DNA of 64,000 nt from Candidatus Saccharibacteria bacterium oral taxon 488 (GTDB lineage Bacteria; Patescibacteriota; Saccharimonadia; Saccharimonadales; Saccharimonadaceae). The notes under the pieces were generated by a model that did no database searches, was not told the origin of the DNA, and saw only the letters and a list, made by a program, of their open reading frames with translations. A program made the translations under genes and the position numbers. This document shows positions 43,691 to 52,753 of the stretch, in pieces. Positions within the stretch are counted from its first letter, which is position 1. Each line of letters begins with the position of its first letter. The stretch is from NCBI GenBank assembly GCA_013099015.1, contig CP039998.1, forward strand, positions 496,001 to 560,000, read 5' to 3'.

Positions 43691-44920
43691 TCAATCTGTT
43701 TGAATTATCCCGCCGCCCAAACATTCCTCGCCGTCATATACCACAGCTGACTGACCTGGGGTGACGGCGCGCTGCGGCTCGGACAAGATAACCGTCACTT
43801 TCTCACCAGCATTATCGTTTACACGCGTAATCTCCGCATTAATGAGCGGCGCCCGATGTCTCACCCGAACTTGACAGGCATCGCCTTTTGGCGACTGGTT
43901 AATCCAGTGAACGTCGGTCAATGTCAATTCTTTCCGCCACAAATTACCATCATCAATTGAGCGCGACACGTAAACTTCATTCTTGGCCATATCTTTACCG
44001 ACAACATAATACGGCAAGCCGCCACCAACATTCAGGCCATGCCGCTGCCCCAGGGTATAAAATATCGCCCCGTCATGCCGGCCAACAACCGCGCCCGTTG
44101 GCTGATCAATGACATCGCCCGGGCTAGTCTCAACATATTCTGACAAAAACTCGCGAATCCCCACTTGCCCAACAAAGCAAATGCCCATCGACTCCTTTTT
44201 ACTGGCGGTCCACAACCCGCGCTCTTTGGCCATCTCGCGCACCTCAGCCTTGGTAAAATCACCCAGCGGGAACATGGTTTTGGCTAACGCCCCGGACGTC
44301 ACACGGTAGAGGAAATAGGTTTGGTCTTTATTGTCATCGTGCGCCCGAAGCAAGCGAGCAGCGTTGGGTAATGATGGCGCTTTGACGAACCCAGGCGTGA
44401 ACGTTGATTCGTCCTGAATCGCCGAGGACTGTCTGAACGCAGTGAGTTCCGCAGGCGACAGTGACGAATCGGCGTGAACACCATGGCGTGAGGCAACCGC
44501 GCCAGAATTACCCAATGCTGCACCACCTACTGCATGTTTAACTCGTGCATAATGCCCCGTCGCAATACACTCCGCACCCGCTGCCAACGACGCTTCCAAA
44601 AATAATTTAAACTTCACCTCTTGATTGCACATCACATCAGGATTTGGCGTCCGACCCGCTTGGTATTCGCGGATCATATAGTTAACAACATTTTGCTTAT
44701 ACTCTTTTTGAAAGTCAAACACCTGAAAATCAATTCCCAGCCCCACCGCCACGCGCTTGGCGTCAGCCACATCTTCCGCCCACGGACAATGCATACCCGG
44801 CAAATCTTCCGACCAATTTTTCATATAGACACCAGTGACGTCGTGGCCTTGCTCAACCAATAGCGCTGCCGCTACCGACGAATCAACGCCGCCCGACATA
44901 CCGACGAACACCCGAGCCAT
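43691..44920 (-). CDS. mnmA: tRNA-specific 2-thiouridylase MnmA
   Basis: Thiolates U34 of Lys, Glu and Gln tRNAs. 409 residues from the ATG at 44920, which overlaps the ydcF-like stop (ATGA); the longer frame is rejected. The PP-loop is GMSGGVDSSVAA, the first catalytic Cys is in NPDVMCNQEVKF and the second in MGICFVGQ. Between TGHYARV and LLRAHDDNKDQTYFL lies an insertion of roughly 55 residues, rich in Ser, Thr and Ala, which makes the protein longer than the usual ~360. Sulfur would come from the cysteine desulfurase two genes upstream. Confidence 0.96.
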   Translation of the reverse strand: MARVFVGMSGGVDSSVAAALLVEQGHDVTGVYMKNWSEDLPGMHCPWAEDVADAKRVAVGLGIDFQVFDFQKEYKQNVVNYMIREYQAGRTPNPDVMCNQEVKFKLFLEASLAAGAECIATGHYARVKHAVGGAALGNSGAVASRHGVHADSSLSPAELTAFRQSSAIQDESTFTPGFVKAPSLPNAARLLRAHDDNKDQTYFLYRVTSGALAKTMFPLGDFTKAEVREMAKERGLWTASKKESMGICFVGQVGIREFLSEYVETSPGDVIDQPTGAVVGRHDGAIFYTLGQRHGLNVGGGLPYYVVGKDMAKNEVYVSRSIDDGNLWRKELTLTDVHWINQSPKGDACQVRVRHRAPLINAEITRVNDNAGEKVTVILSEPQRAVTPGQSAVVYDGEECLGGGIIQTD

Positions 44921-45516
44921 CAGCGCGACACTCCCAGCGCAAACAAACCGATCCGCAGCAATTCGCCGACTGCCAGCCACCACCCCCACGGCGTCAACCA
45001 CCACCATGCACTCCAATGCTTGTCGTGCGTTGTTGGGCGTGCCCGCAGCTCAACATTCGGCAGTTGCGCTGAAAACTCAGCCAGCGCTCGCCGCATGTGA
45101 TAGCCGCTGGTAACCAGAATGACGCGTTTGATACCACGCTGCGCTATGATACCCGCCACTTCCTGGGCATTCTGCTTGGTGGTTTCTGAACGTTCGTCCA
45201 TCACCAAGGCCGTAGCCGGTACACCCGCCGCTTCGGCTTGTTTTCTCATGGCGGCGGCGTTAGACGGACCGGATTTATCAGCTGCAGCACCAGACAAAAT
45301 GATCGTTGGCGCCCAGCCAGCTTGATATAATTTAACTGCCTCAGCTGTGCGCGCTTCGGTGTCGCCGCCGCTGATAACAATGATCGCGCCTGCCTTTTGA
45401 CATTGCCCCGAACCCGGACGCGGACAATCTTTCAAGTCATCCGGTGATAGATAATGGCTCAGGCCGACGATGACTACAGCTGCAATTAACACCAAGCCTA
45501 TTAACCGATGAATCAT
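44920..45516 (-). CDS. YdcF/SanA-like DUF218 membrane protein
   Basis: 198 residues. An N-terminal membrane helix (about 5-22) is followed by the DUF218 domain: AIIVISGGDTEARTAEAVKLY, ILSGAAADKS, DERSETTKQNAQEV and LVTSGYHMRRAL. Family members are linked to envelope integrity and polysaccharide metabolism; the exact reaction is unknown. A C-terminal hydrophobic segment (about 170-195, WWWLTPWGWW) may re-enter the membrane. It sits between cysteine desulfurase (4-base overlap) and mnmA (one-base overlap), an odd insertion into a sulfur-transfer operon. Confidence 0.88.
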   Translation of the reverse strand: MIHRLIGLVLIAAVVIVGLSHYLSPDDLKDCPRPGSGQCQKAGAIIVISGGDTEARTAEAVKLYQAGWAPTIILSGAAADKSGPSNAAAMRKQAEAAGVPATALVMDERSETTKQNAQEVAGIIAQRGIKRVILVTSGYHMRRALAEFSAQLPNVELRARPTTHDKHWSAWWWLTPWGWWLAVGELLRIGLFALGVSR

Positions 45517-46667
45517 CGCGTTCGCTCCTGCTCCGTACGCACTGCAGTAATAATCTCGTCCGCCGCCCGCATAACTTGCGTCTCATCGTTCAGCCGCCCC
45601 AACGTCAGCCGCAGACTACCATCAATCGCCATATCACTCAACCCGATCGCCGCCAAAACATGTGATCGCGTACCCGAATTAGCCGCACAGGCACTACCCG
45701 TCGCCACCAGCACGCCGCGCGCTTCCAATAAAAACACTAACCGCTCGGCGTCAACACCAGGAAATGAAATATTGAGGAAATTAACCAGCGATTTTTTCTG
45801 ATCAGAAGAAATAATCATGTCAGGGAAAGCCGCTAATAGCTTTTTTACTAACGTATCACGCAGTCCTCGCAGACGTTTTACTTCACCGCTGCGACGCTTG
45901 GCAGCTAACTCCAGCGCCGTAGCAAAGCCGACCACACCAGCCACATTTTCCGTGCCGCTGCGCAGTCCCGCCTCCTGCCCGCCGCCAACGATATTTGGCC
46001 GTAGCTTGACGCCCGGCCGTATCCATAGTAAACCAACCTGTTTCGGCCCATAAACTTTTGCCGCCGATAGTGTCAACAAATCAACGCCCAGCCGCTTAAT
46101 TTTCACATCGATCAGCGCCGCGGTCTGCGAGGCGTCAGTATGAAATATAAGCGGTGTTGATTCGCCATTTTCCTGGCGCCGCACACGCTCGAGCCTCACA
46201 ACTTCCGCGATTTCTTCAATGGGCTGAATATACCCGAGCTCATGATTCGCCAGCGCGATGCTTATAAAGCTAACATCTGGCGTTAACAGTTTTTTAACAG
46301 CCTGCGGATCGATGCGTCCGTTTTTCAGCGGCGGAATGAGCCGAACAGACGAGCGCGCTTTTGCAGAATTGATAACTGAGCTATGCTCAATCGCCGAGAT
46401 CAAACTCACGCCACCCACTGCGGTAAAAGCCAAATTGATTGACTCCGTGGCGCCAGCCGTCATCACCAACTCATCCGCACCTACACCCAGCACCCGCGCG
46501 ATGCGCGACTTGGCTTCGCGGTAGTCACGCTTGACGGTGACCGCCGGTGCATACGGACTGGACGGATTAAAAAACTTCTCAGAAAAATACGACTGCATCA
46601 CTTCAATCACCAACGGATCCATCGGCGTGGCAGCAGCGTGATCAAGATATATCATAGAGGATTCCAC
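45513..46667 (-). CDS. Cysteine desulfurase (NifS/IscS family)
   Basis: 384 residues. A PLP enzyme that supplies persulfide sulfur. YLDHAAATPMDP is at the N-terminus, the PLP Lys is in SAAKVYGPKQVG (usually SAHK) and the sulfur-accepting Cys is in GSACAANSG. The GTG at 46667 is kept as start because TATAAT ends 7 nt before it, matching the leaderless pattern; an ATG four codons in (46655) is the classic alternative but has no ribosome site. The downstream mnmA points to tRNA thiolation as the main job. Confidence 0.95.
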   Translation of the reverse strand: MESSMIYLDHAAATPMDPLVIEVMQSYFSEKFFNPSSPYAPAVTVKRDYREAKSRIARVLGVGADELVMTAGATESINLAFTAVGGVSLISAIEHSSVINSAKARSSVRLIPPLKNGRIDPQAVKKLLTPDVSFISIALANHELGYIQPIEEIAEVVRLERVRRQENGESTPLIFHTDASQTAALIDVKIKRLGVDLLTLSAAKVYGPKQVGLLWIRPGVKLRPNIVGGGQEAGLRSGTENVAGVVGFATALELAAKRRSGEVKRLRGLRDTLVKKLLAAFPDMIISSDQKKSLVNFLNISFPGVDAERLVFLLEARGVLVATGSACAANSGTRSHVLAAIGLSDMAIDGSLRLTLGRLNDETQVMRAADEIITAVRTEQERTR

Positions 46668-46674
46668 ACATACT

Positions 46675-46680
46675 ATTATA
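46675..46680 (-). promoter_or_regulatory. Cysteine desulfurase -10 box (leaderless arrangement)
   Basis: TATAAT on the minus strand, 7 nt before the GTG at 46667. Confidence 0.5.
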
Positions 46681-46700
46681 CCAAGCAGCCCAGACGGCGA

Positions 46701-47204
46701 CTACACCAGCTGTCCAGTTTTCGGATCACGATTATATAGTTGGCGCGCCACTCGTTCATGATATTCATTGACTGCCAGCACAAAGTTTTGTAATTCCTGC
46801 CCTTCGAGGTAGTTATACTGATAATTAGGCTGAATTTTCAAGATGCCCTTCGGCTGCACCTCGTAGCGCGTCGTCAGTTCGTGGCGCTTGCCGTCCTTAC
46901 TCATCACTTCTTCGTGCCAAATCCACGTCGTTTTATCGAGGTTAAAGAACGTCCGCCGGACAACGTGGTCAGGCTTGTCACCAAAAATCGTTGCACCAAT
47001 TTCACTCTCCAGTTGAATCAGCTCGCGCTCAGTTAATTTTTTCAGCGGCCGATCTTTACGAGTAAGTCGCAGCAGCGAGCGCGTCGATTTCGGGACTTTT
47101 GGCGCCGAGGCGGCGTGAGCTGGCTTCGCCGATTGAGATGAGCGTAAAAGACGCGTGTTATCCGCCAAGACGAGACCAAGGGCTTTTTTGAGAATCGTTG
47201 GCAT
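46701..47204 (-). CDS. Conserved-looking hypothetical protein, 167 aa
   Basis: Not recognised. The N-terminal ~60 residues are basic and Ser/Ala/Pro-rich; the C-terminal half is a compact domain with TFFNLDKTTWIWHEEV, ELTTRYEVQPKG and a helix EGQELQNFVLAVNEYHERVARQLYN. There is no signal peptide or membrane helix. The AAAGGAGGTG ribosome site is the strongest in this stretch, which suggests high translation. It is the last gene after metG-tatD-120 aa. Confidence 0.7.
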   Translation of the reverse strand: MPTILKKALGLVLADNTRLLRSSQSAKPAHAASAPKVPKSTRSLLRLTRKDRPLKKLTERELIQLESEIGATIFGDKPDHVVRRTFFNLDKTTWIWHEEVMSKDGKRHELTTRYEVQPKGILKIQPNYQYNYLEGQELQNFVLAVNEYHERVARQLYNRDPKTGQLV

Positions 47205-47217
47205 GAAGCACCTCCTT

Positions 47218-47580
47218 TCAGGCTGCTAAGGTATGATTATTTCTATGATTTTTTGGCATAGCGCCGGATGCATTGAATGTGCTTTCCGCGATTGTATTAT
47301 AATCCGCTCGATATGTCTCGATGCACCCGCCAATTGCTTTAACGGTTTGCAGACACTCCTCAACTAATTTTTCTAGTCTTCGCCGTTCCTCTAGCGATAT
47401 CATTACCGACTCGGCTGCACTATCAATCACCTCGGCACTACCACGCACCGCCGCTTCGGATAGACGCGGCGCCACTCGCTGTGATCGCTCTGGGTGTGCT
47501 TGCGTCGCCAAATCCAGCGCTTCGGCCCGCGCCTTTTGAATCGACATCATTTCTGTGACTGGTCTTGGCTGCTGATTCAT
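47218..47580 (-). CDS. Hypothetical protein, 120 aa, helical
   Basis: Not recognised. The ATG at 47580 is chosen because GGAGAG lies just upstream; the longer frame overlaps tatD. Visible are helical charged segments (MSIQKARAEALDLATQ, LEERRRLEKLVEECLQTVKAIGG) and no membrane helix. It is followed after 13 bases by the 167-aa gene, so the two are co-transcribed. Confidence 0.6.
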   Translation of the reverse strand: MNQQPRPVTEMMSIQKARAEALDLATQAHPERSQRVAPRLSEAAVRGSAEVIDSAAESVMISLEERRRLEKLVEECLQTVKAIGGCIETYRADYNTIAESTFNASGAMPKNHRNNHTLAA

Positions 47581-47593
47581 TATCTCTCCACTG

Positions 47594-48415
47594 TTACAAG
47601 CCAAAAAGTTTTACCGTGTTATCGGTCGCTACCTTTTCGAGGTCACGAAGCACCAGCTTGCGCTCCGCCGCCCAATACTTTGCCACCAACTCCACATATT
47701 CTGGCTTATTCAGCTTACCACGAAATGGCTTTGGTGTCAAGAACGGCGCGTCGGTTTCTAATAATAATCGCTCCAACGGAATCGAGGCGAACAATTCCTG
47801 CTGCGCTTGGTCTTTGGTGAACGTGCTAATGCCATTCAAACCAACGTAGAGTCCGCGGACAAAACCCTTCTCCAAATTGAGGCGCGTATCAGTAAAACTG
47901 TGCAGCACGCCGCGGAGGCCATGAAAATTATCAAAAATTGGCCAAAAATCATCCCACACCGACGGCTGGTCGGGCGCACCATCACGCACATGAAAACTAA
48001 CCGGTAGATTATAATCCACCGCCAGCTGCAGTTGCGCCTCCAGCGCCTGAATTTGCACCTCGCGCGGGCTGTGATTGTAATAATAATCAAGTCCAATCTC
48101 GCCAATCGCCACAATTGGTGAATCCTCTGCCCTGGCTTTCAGTAGTCGCTCCACCTCGCCCCAGCCATCTTTGCTGTCGTGCGGATGAACGCCAACCGCC
48201 GCCCAAGTATAGTCGCGACTCGCGACAAACTCCACTGCTTGTCGGCTGCTGCGCTCGTCAGTGCCAACGCAAATCATGCCGATACCCGCTGCAACTGACT
48301 GCTGGTATAATTCCTCGCGATTGTCCGCGAAAAACTCGGTATCATGCAGATGACAGTGCGAATCAATCAAACGCAAACTTGTCGCTGTATTATTCTCAGT
48401 TACTGGACTTGCCAT
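47594..48415 (-). CDS. tatD: TatD-family metal-dependent DNase
   Basis: 273 residues. Metal-binding DSHCHLHD near the N-terminus, IGEIGLDYYYNHS (about 105-117), VSFHVRDG, HSFTDT and the C-terminal LLLETDAPFL complete the TIM-barrel metal site. TatD enzymes act as 3'-5' exonucleases in DNA repair. The ATG overlaps the metG stop by one base, a common metG-tatD linkage. Confidence 0.96.
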   Translation of the reverse strand: MASPVTENNTATSLRLIDSHCHLHDTEFFADNREELYQQSVAAGIGMICVGTDERSSRQAVEFVASRDYTWAAVGVHPHDSKDGWGEVERLLKARAEDSPIVAIGEIGLDYYYNHSPREVQIQALEAQLQLAVDYNLPVSFHVRDGAPDQPSVWDDFWPIFDNFHGLRGVLHSFTDTRLNLEKGFVRGLYVGLNGISTFTKDQAQQELFASIPLERLLLETDAPFLTPKPFRGKLNKPEYVELVAKYWAAERKLVLRDLEKVATDNTVKLFGL

Positions 48416-49926
48416 TACTTACCTTGAGTTTCTGCTTTTGGTGCGCGCGGATCAGGCGTATGGAGATAGAGACGCGGGAATAGTGGCGTTAGCTGTGATG
48501 GCACAACACCGCTAGCAAACATGTTGTGAATTTTCTCGGCAGTTTGCGGCATGAACGGACGCAGCATGTTGGATACTTGAAGCAACGTACCGCTGGCATG
48601 CGCCAAAATCTCGCCCAAATGGGCTTCCGCCTCTGGGTCTTTATCGCGTTTTTTAGCAACTTGCCACGGCTGGACACGCTCAATGTATTGATTTAGCGCA
48701 CGGATAATCTGCCAAATTTCATCCATGGCCTGGTTGAAGGCAAAGCTCTCCATGAAGTGGCGGTATGGGCCCATGTCATGTTCAGCTTGCGGCGCATCGC
48801 CAATGACGCCGGCTTGGTATGACTGTACCATCTTGGCCACTCGCTGCACCAAATTACCCAGGTCATTGCCCAGTTCGCCGTTATAAGCCGCTTCAAATTT
48901 CTCCCAGGTAAAGTCACCGTCATCTTGTGTCGGCACGTGGCGCAGGAAATAATAGCGAAAGGCCTCGACACCATAATGCGGGATGATGTCAGCGGGACCA
49001 ACGCCATTACCGAGACTCTTACTCATTTTGGTACCACCAACATTGATAAAGCCATGGACCAACAGTACCTTTGGCAGCGGCAAATCCAGCGCCATCAGCA
49101 TCGCCGGCCAAATCCCGGCATGAAAACGAAGGATATCCTTGCCGATCACCTGTACATCTGCCGGCCAAAACGCCTGCCATTCATCAGCTCGGTCAGGATA
49201 ACCAATAACAGTAATATAATTGCTCAGCGCATCCAGCCAGACATACATCACCTGCGTGTCATCACCTGGCACCGGCACGCCCCAGCTGAGGTTTTTGCGC
49301 GGACGCGAAATTGACACATCTTTCAAGCCATCTTTCATCAATTCCAAGAACTCTTTTTTACGGAATTCAGGCACAATTTTCATCTTGTTTGATTCAATTG
49401 CCTGGCGAATTTTGTCCGAAAAAGCGCCGGTCTTAAAATAATAATTTTCTTCGCTCAGCCGTTGGTATGGCGCTTGATGGTCAGGACAAATGCCGTTATT
49501 TTCAGCTGCCTCTTTGTCGGTGACGAACGCCTCGCAACCTTGGCAATACCAACCCTCGTACGCACCTTTGTAGATATAGCCAGCCGCAGCCAGCTTCTGC
49601 CAAATATACTGCACCGCACTAACGTGATGCGGGTCAGTTGTGCGGATAAAATCCGTCGCTGAAATATTCAACTCGGCAATCATGTTTTGGAAATTGCCAT
49701 GCATTTGGTCGACATAGGCTTGTGGTGTCTGATTTTGGCTGGCAGCCTTGGCAGCAATTTTATTGCCATGCTCATCCACGCCCGTCTGGAAACGTACTTC
49801 ACGACCATTTTGCCGCTGATAGCGCGTCCACACATCTGCCAACATATAGTCCATGGCATGCCCAATGTGCGGCAAACCGTTGACATAAGGAATAGCAGTA
49901 GTGATGTAGGCGTGTTGTTTAGTCAT
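48415..49926 (-). CDS. metG: Methionyl-tRNA synthetase
   Basis: 503 residues, a compact form without the C-terminal tRNA-binding domain of longer enzymes. HIGH-like motif PYVNGLPHIGHAMDYM, a knuckle with CQGC..CPDH that may bind one zinc, the KMSKS loop GTKMSKSLGNG near residue 310 and an anticodon-binding helical domain. TATAAT ends 7 nt before the ATG, leaderless. It heads metG-tatD-120 aa-167 aa. Confidence 0.97.
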   Translation of the reverse strand: MTKQHAYITTAIPYVNGLPHIGHAMDYMLADVWTRYQRQNGREVRFQTGVDEHGNKIAAKAASQNQTPQAYVDQMHGNFQNMIAELNISATDFIRTTDPHHVSAVQYIWQKLAAAGYIYKGAYEGWYCQGCEAFVTDKEAAENNGICPDHQAPYQRLSEENYYFKTGAFSDKIRQAIESNKMKIVPEFRKKEFLELMKDGLKDVSISRPRKNLSWGVPVPGDDTQVMYVWLDALSNYITVIGYPDRADEWQAFWPADVQVIGKDILRFHAGIWPAMLMALDLPLPKVLLVHGFINVGGTKMSKSLGNGVGPADIIPHYGVEAFRYYFLRHVPTQDDGDFTWEKFEAAYNGELGNDLGNLVQRVAKMVQSYQAGVIGDAPQAEHDMGPYRHFMESFAFNQAMDEIWQIIRALNQYIERVQPWQVAKKRDKDPEAEAHLGEILAHASGTLLQVSNMLRPFMPQTAEKIHNMFASGVVPSQLTPLFPRLYLHTPDPRAPKAETQGK

Positions 49927-49933
49927 GAGGGGA

Positions 49934-49939
49934 ATTATA
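49934..49939 (-). promoter_or_regulatory. metG -10 box (leaderless arrangement)
   Basis: TATAAT on the minus strand, 7 nt before the ATG. Confidence 0.55.
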
Positions 49940-50021
49940 GCAGTTTTTAAGGGTAATTGCCACCGTTAATCAGTGGCGATTCGTCGATTTCTTATCTACA
50001 AATTACTCTGTAACTGAGATC

Positions 50022-50393
50022 TTATTGCTCTTGAGCAAAGGAGATTCGATTACCATCCGGATCATGAATATCAAAGACCAAAACAACTCCCCAGTCGATT
50101 ATCTCACCCACTTCAATACCACATGCAATTAATTCAGACCGATATGCCCGGGCATCCTCAACGCCAAGTATTAGTGATCCTTTGCTTGGCTCAGGACTAT
50201 CCTCAACGGTCAGCTGCAGCCAAGCAGTATCAGTGAGTTTATATTCGGCCGTATTCTCCATTGGTATAGCATCAGGTTGGCCGAACCACTTCGCATACCA
50301 AGCTATCGCAGCCTTGATATCACTCACCTCAAAAACACTGACCGCACTATCAAATAATGGTTTCTTCGTATTACCTTCTGCTTGCGTTGTCAT
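50022..50393 (-). CDS. VOC/glyoxalase-fold protein
   Basis: 123 residues from the ATG at 50393, which has GGGGGT upstream. A single VOC module: VFEVSDIKAAIAWYAKWFG at the start, a central WLQLTVEDSPEPSKGSLILGV and the C-terminal VLVFDIHDPDGNRISFAQE, typical of glyoxalase or antibiotic-resistance-like members. The metal ligands of true glyoxalase I are not clearly conserved, so substrate and activity are open. It looks monocistronic. Confidence 0.85.
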   Translation of the reverse strand: MTTQAEGNTKKPLFDSAVSVFEVSDIKAAIAWYAKWFGQPDAIPMENTAEYKLTDTAWLQLTVEDSPEPSKGSLILGVEDARAYRSELIACGIEVGEIIDWGVVLVFDIHDPDGNRISFAQEQ

Positions 50394-50475
50394 ATCTACC
50401 CCCAAACGCGCTATTATTCTTCATTTCATCGTAATATAATCCAGCGCAACCTGTCAAATATTACCATCCAACGCT

Positions 50476-51204
50476 TCATTGCAGGTTAGCCGAGGGGAGC
50501 GTGAGCCACACGTGCTGTAGAAAACTAATATCTTTATATGGCTTCAAATCACACACAGCTAGTTCAACCTTTGTTAATTCTTCCAGCCATTCATCACTTG
50601 ACTTAAATTCATTCGGCTGCAGACCATAGAATGTTCTGATTGCCATATACTTTTCTAACCGTAATCCAGATATATCTAAAAGCTCATCTATCGTATAAGT
50701 ACTACCCTGTGTGAATGAAGTAGCATGAAAACTTTTTCCGCTTAACAAGCTGAGGGCCGTCTCTACATCATTCGAAAAGACGACACTTTGCATAATCTTA
50801 CCCGCTTGATTATGCTTTATAATTGAGATACGTCCATTATCCTTAATGAGGCGCTTAAACTGATTGAGATAGTCCACTCTATCAGCTGGTAGAATATATT
50901 CTAAAACATTATGACAGATAATAACATCAAATGACTTCTCTTGTAATTCTACTAACTGCTCAATGCCGCCCAATAATCTCTCGTAAGCAACATCCTTGTC
51001 GGCATAGAGCATATCTCTGTTGGGCTCAACGGCAACAACCTCATTATTTGTTGACAAGAACTTACTAACCAGCCCAAAACCCGAACCAAAATCCAAAATT
51101 TTTAAACCTTTCAGGTGTTTCAGCTGTGCAAACGTTATTTCATACTGAATCTTACCCCACGGTTGCTTGAGCATATCTCTGTAGCTCTCTAAATTGACCA
51201 CCAT
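50476..51204 (-). CDS. SAM-dependent methyltransferase (class I)
   Basis: 242 residues. The SAM motif I is LKILDFGSGFGLVSKFLS (near 33-50), followed by an acidic loop EPNRDM and FDVIICHNVLEYI, typical of small-molecule methyltransferases. The target is unknown. Codon use is visibly more AT-rich than the neighbours, hinting at recent transfer. The ATG has GGAGG upstream. Confidence 0.9.
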   Translation of the reverse strand: MVVNLESYRDMLKQPWGKIQYEITFAQLKHLKGLKILDFGSGFGLVSKFLSTNNEVVAVEPNRDMLYADKDVAYERLLGGIEQLVELQEKSFDVIICHNVLEYILPADRVDYLNQFKRLIKDNGRISIIKHNQAGKIMQSVVFSNDVETALSLLSGKSFHATSFTQGSTYTIDELLDISGLRLEKYMAIRTFYGLQPNEFKSSDEWLEELTKVELAVCDLKPYKDISFLQHVWLTLPSANLQ

Positions 51205-51230
51205 AAATATCCTCCGTTCTCTAACTTATT

Positions 51231-51968
51231 TTATACCATCACTACTAACACCGCAAATCTGCCATCTGTATCACCGATGGTATGTGAAAAGTAATGCGGA
51301 TCATCTGCTGTATCAATTGGTGAGATGAAAATATTATTACCAGAAACGCCCGCCTGGACGGCTAATGAACGATTGAACCCTTGCATGTCCAGATAAATTC
51401 CGTCAGCCGTTTGACGGCAGAAATTGCGCCAATTCGTATCATTTGTATGATCAAAATAATCCATACGATAATTTTTCTGCGTGATGCTTGGCGACATCCA
51501 AATTTGTAAATCTTTTGCCTGGCTGCCGCGCTCGACAAAATGCTGAACTGCCCGAGACATTAACTGCGCAACCGTTGAATGCCGACCCAAATGCGCCAGC
51601 ATAAGCGCCCGACGCTTTGGATCATAAATGACGGTAGCGATACAGTCCGCCACTGGCAAAAATAAGCCGATGCCAGCCGTTTCGGTATATAGCGCGTCAG
51701 CAAAAATCCCCTCGTTGTTATATTTAACCGTGTCAGTTTCAGTGACTTCGGCAATATTATCAAAAGTTTGTGCTTGGTTGTATGAAATCACGTGATAAAT
51801 AACGTCGTCATACTTAACACCAGTTTGATCGCAAAACCGCCACCGATTGTCCAGCACCTCAGCTACGTGGCGACCGCGAATACGGTTGAGCATAGTGCCG
51901 TCGTCTTTCGACGAAACCGCAATGAGCAGATCAGACGGAAAGCAGACGGGCTGATCTGCCGCAATCAT
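51231..51968 (-). CDS. YfiH-family (laccase-domain) protein
   Basis: 245 residues from the ATG at 51968, which overlaps the rsmA stop by 4 bases. Signature residues are LPVADCIATVIYDPKRRALMLAHLGRHSTVAQ, with the Cys and His that bind zinc in the YfiH/PgeF family, and a C-terminal FSHTIGDTDGRFAV. Characterised members act as purine nucleoside phosphorylase-like enzymes or as cell-wall editing factors. The usual HAGWRG reads HLGRHS here, so the site is somewhat divergent. Confidence 0.8.
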   Translation of the reverse strand: MIAADQPVCFPSDLLIAVSSKDDGTMLNRIRGRHVAEVLDNRWRFCDQTGVKYDDVIYHVISYNQAQTFDNIAEVTETDTVKYNNEGIFADALYTETAGIGLFLPVADCIATVIYDPKRRALMLAHLGRHSTVAQLMSRAVQHFVERGSQAKDLQIWMSPSITQKNYRMDYFDHTNDTNWRNFCRQTADGIYLDMQGFNRSLAVQAGVSGNNIFISPIDTADDPHYFSHTIGDTDGRFAVLVVMV

Positions 51969-52753
51969 CGCGCCCGCCATTCTTTGAGCAGCCGCTGCCA
52001 ATCGTCAATCGCCAAATCCTCAGCACGGACATCAGGCGAAATGTTAGCCTTTTTCAGCAACTGTTCGGCGCTAGCTTTACTAACGCCCAGTCCGCCGCTC
52101 AAGCTAGAACGCAGTTTTTTACGCTTGGCTGAAAAACCGGCTTTAACAACACGAAAAAAATCTTTTTGGTCTTCAGGGGCGACTAGTGGTTCGGTGCGAG
52201 TCCTCAATACCACCACCTGCGAATCGACTTTTGGCGGCGGCGTGAAGAACTGCCGCGGCACTTCGATGTTTAGTTCTGCCTCGGCAAATAGCTGCGCGCT
52301 AACCGCTAAAACGCTCATTTCGCCAGGCTCCGCTGCGATGCGCTCAGCCACTTCTTTCTGCACCAACAGCACCGCCAAGCTCGGTTTATTTTCCGCCGTC
52401 ATCAACTTCTCGACAATTTTGCTAGTGATATAGTACGGCACGTTGGCGACCACTTTGTAGCCAGCCGGCAACTGATTCAAATCAAATTGCAAAATATCTT
52501 CGTTGATCACTTCCAGGTTTTTGCCAGGAAATTGCCCCGGTAACTTGCGCGCCAAATCCCTGTCAAATTCTACCGCCACCACCCGCCCAGCTCGTGCCAA
52601 CAACCGACTAGTTAACATACCAAGTCCTGGCCCAATTTCCAAAACTACATCATCTTCACCAAGTTCCGCCGCCTCGGCAATCTCTGCCAAGATTTCTGGG
52701 TCGCGCAGCCAATGCTGGCCTAATTCTTTTTTTGGCCCGCGAGTTGATGCCAT
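51965..52753 (-). CDS. rsmA: 16S rRNA dimethyladenosine transferase RsmA (KsgA)
   Basis: 262 residues. Dimethylates two adenines near the 3' end of 16S rRNA. LGQHWLRDPEIL at the N-terminus, SAM motif VVLEIGPGLGMLT, the catalytic VVANVPYYITS (NxPY) and the C-terminal helical domain. The ATG abuts the upstream 3D-domain gene stop, and its stop overlaps the YfiH-like start. Confidence 0.97.
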   Translation of the reverse strand: MASTRGPKKELGQHWLRDPEILAEIAEAAELGEDDVVLEIGPGLGMLTSRLLARAGRVVAVEFDRDLARKLPGQFPGKNLEVINEDILQFDLNQLPAGYKVVANVPYYITSKIVEKLMTAENKPSLAVLLVQKEVAERIAAEPGEMSVLAVSAQLFAEAELNIEVPRQFFTPPPKVDSQVVVLRTRTEPLVAPEDQKDFFRVVKAGFSAKRKKLRSSLSGGLGVSKASAEQLLKKANISPDVRAEDLAIDDWQRLLKEWRAR

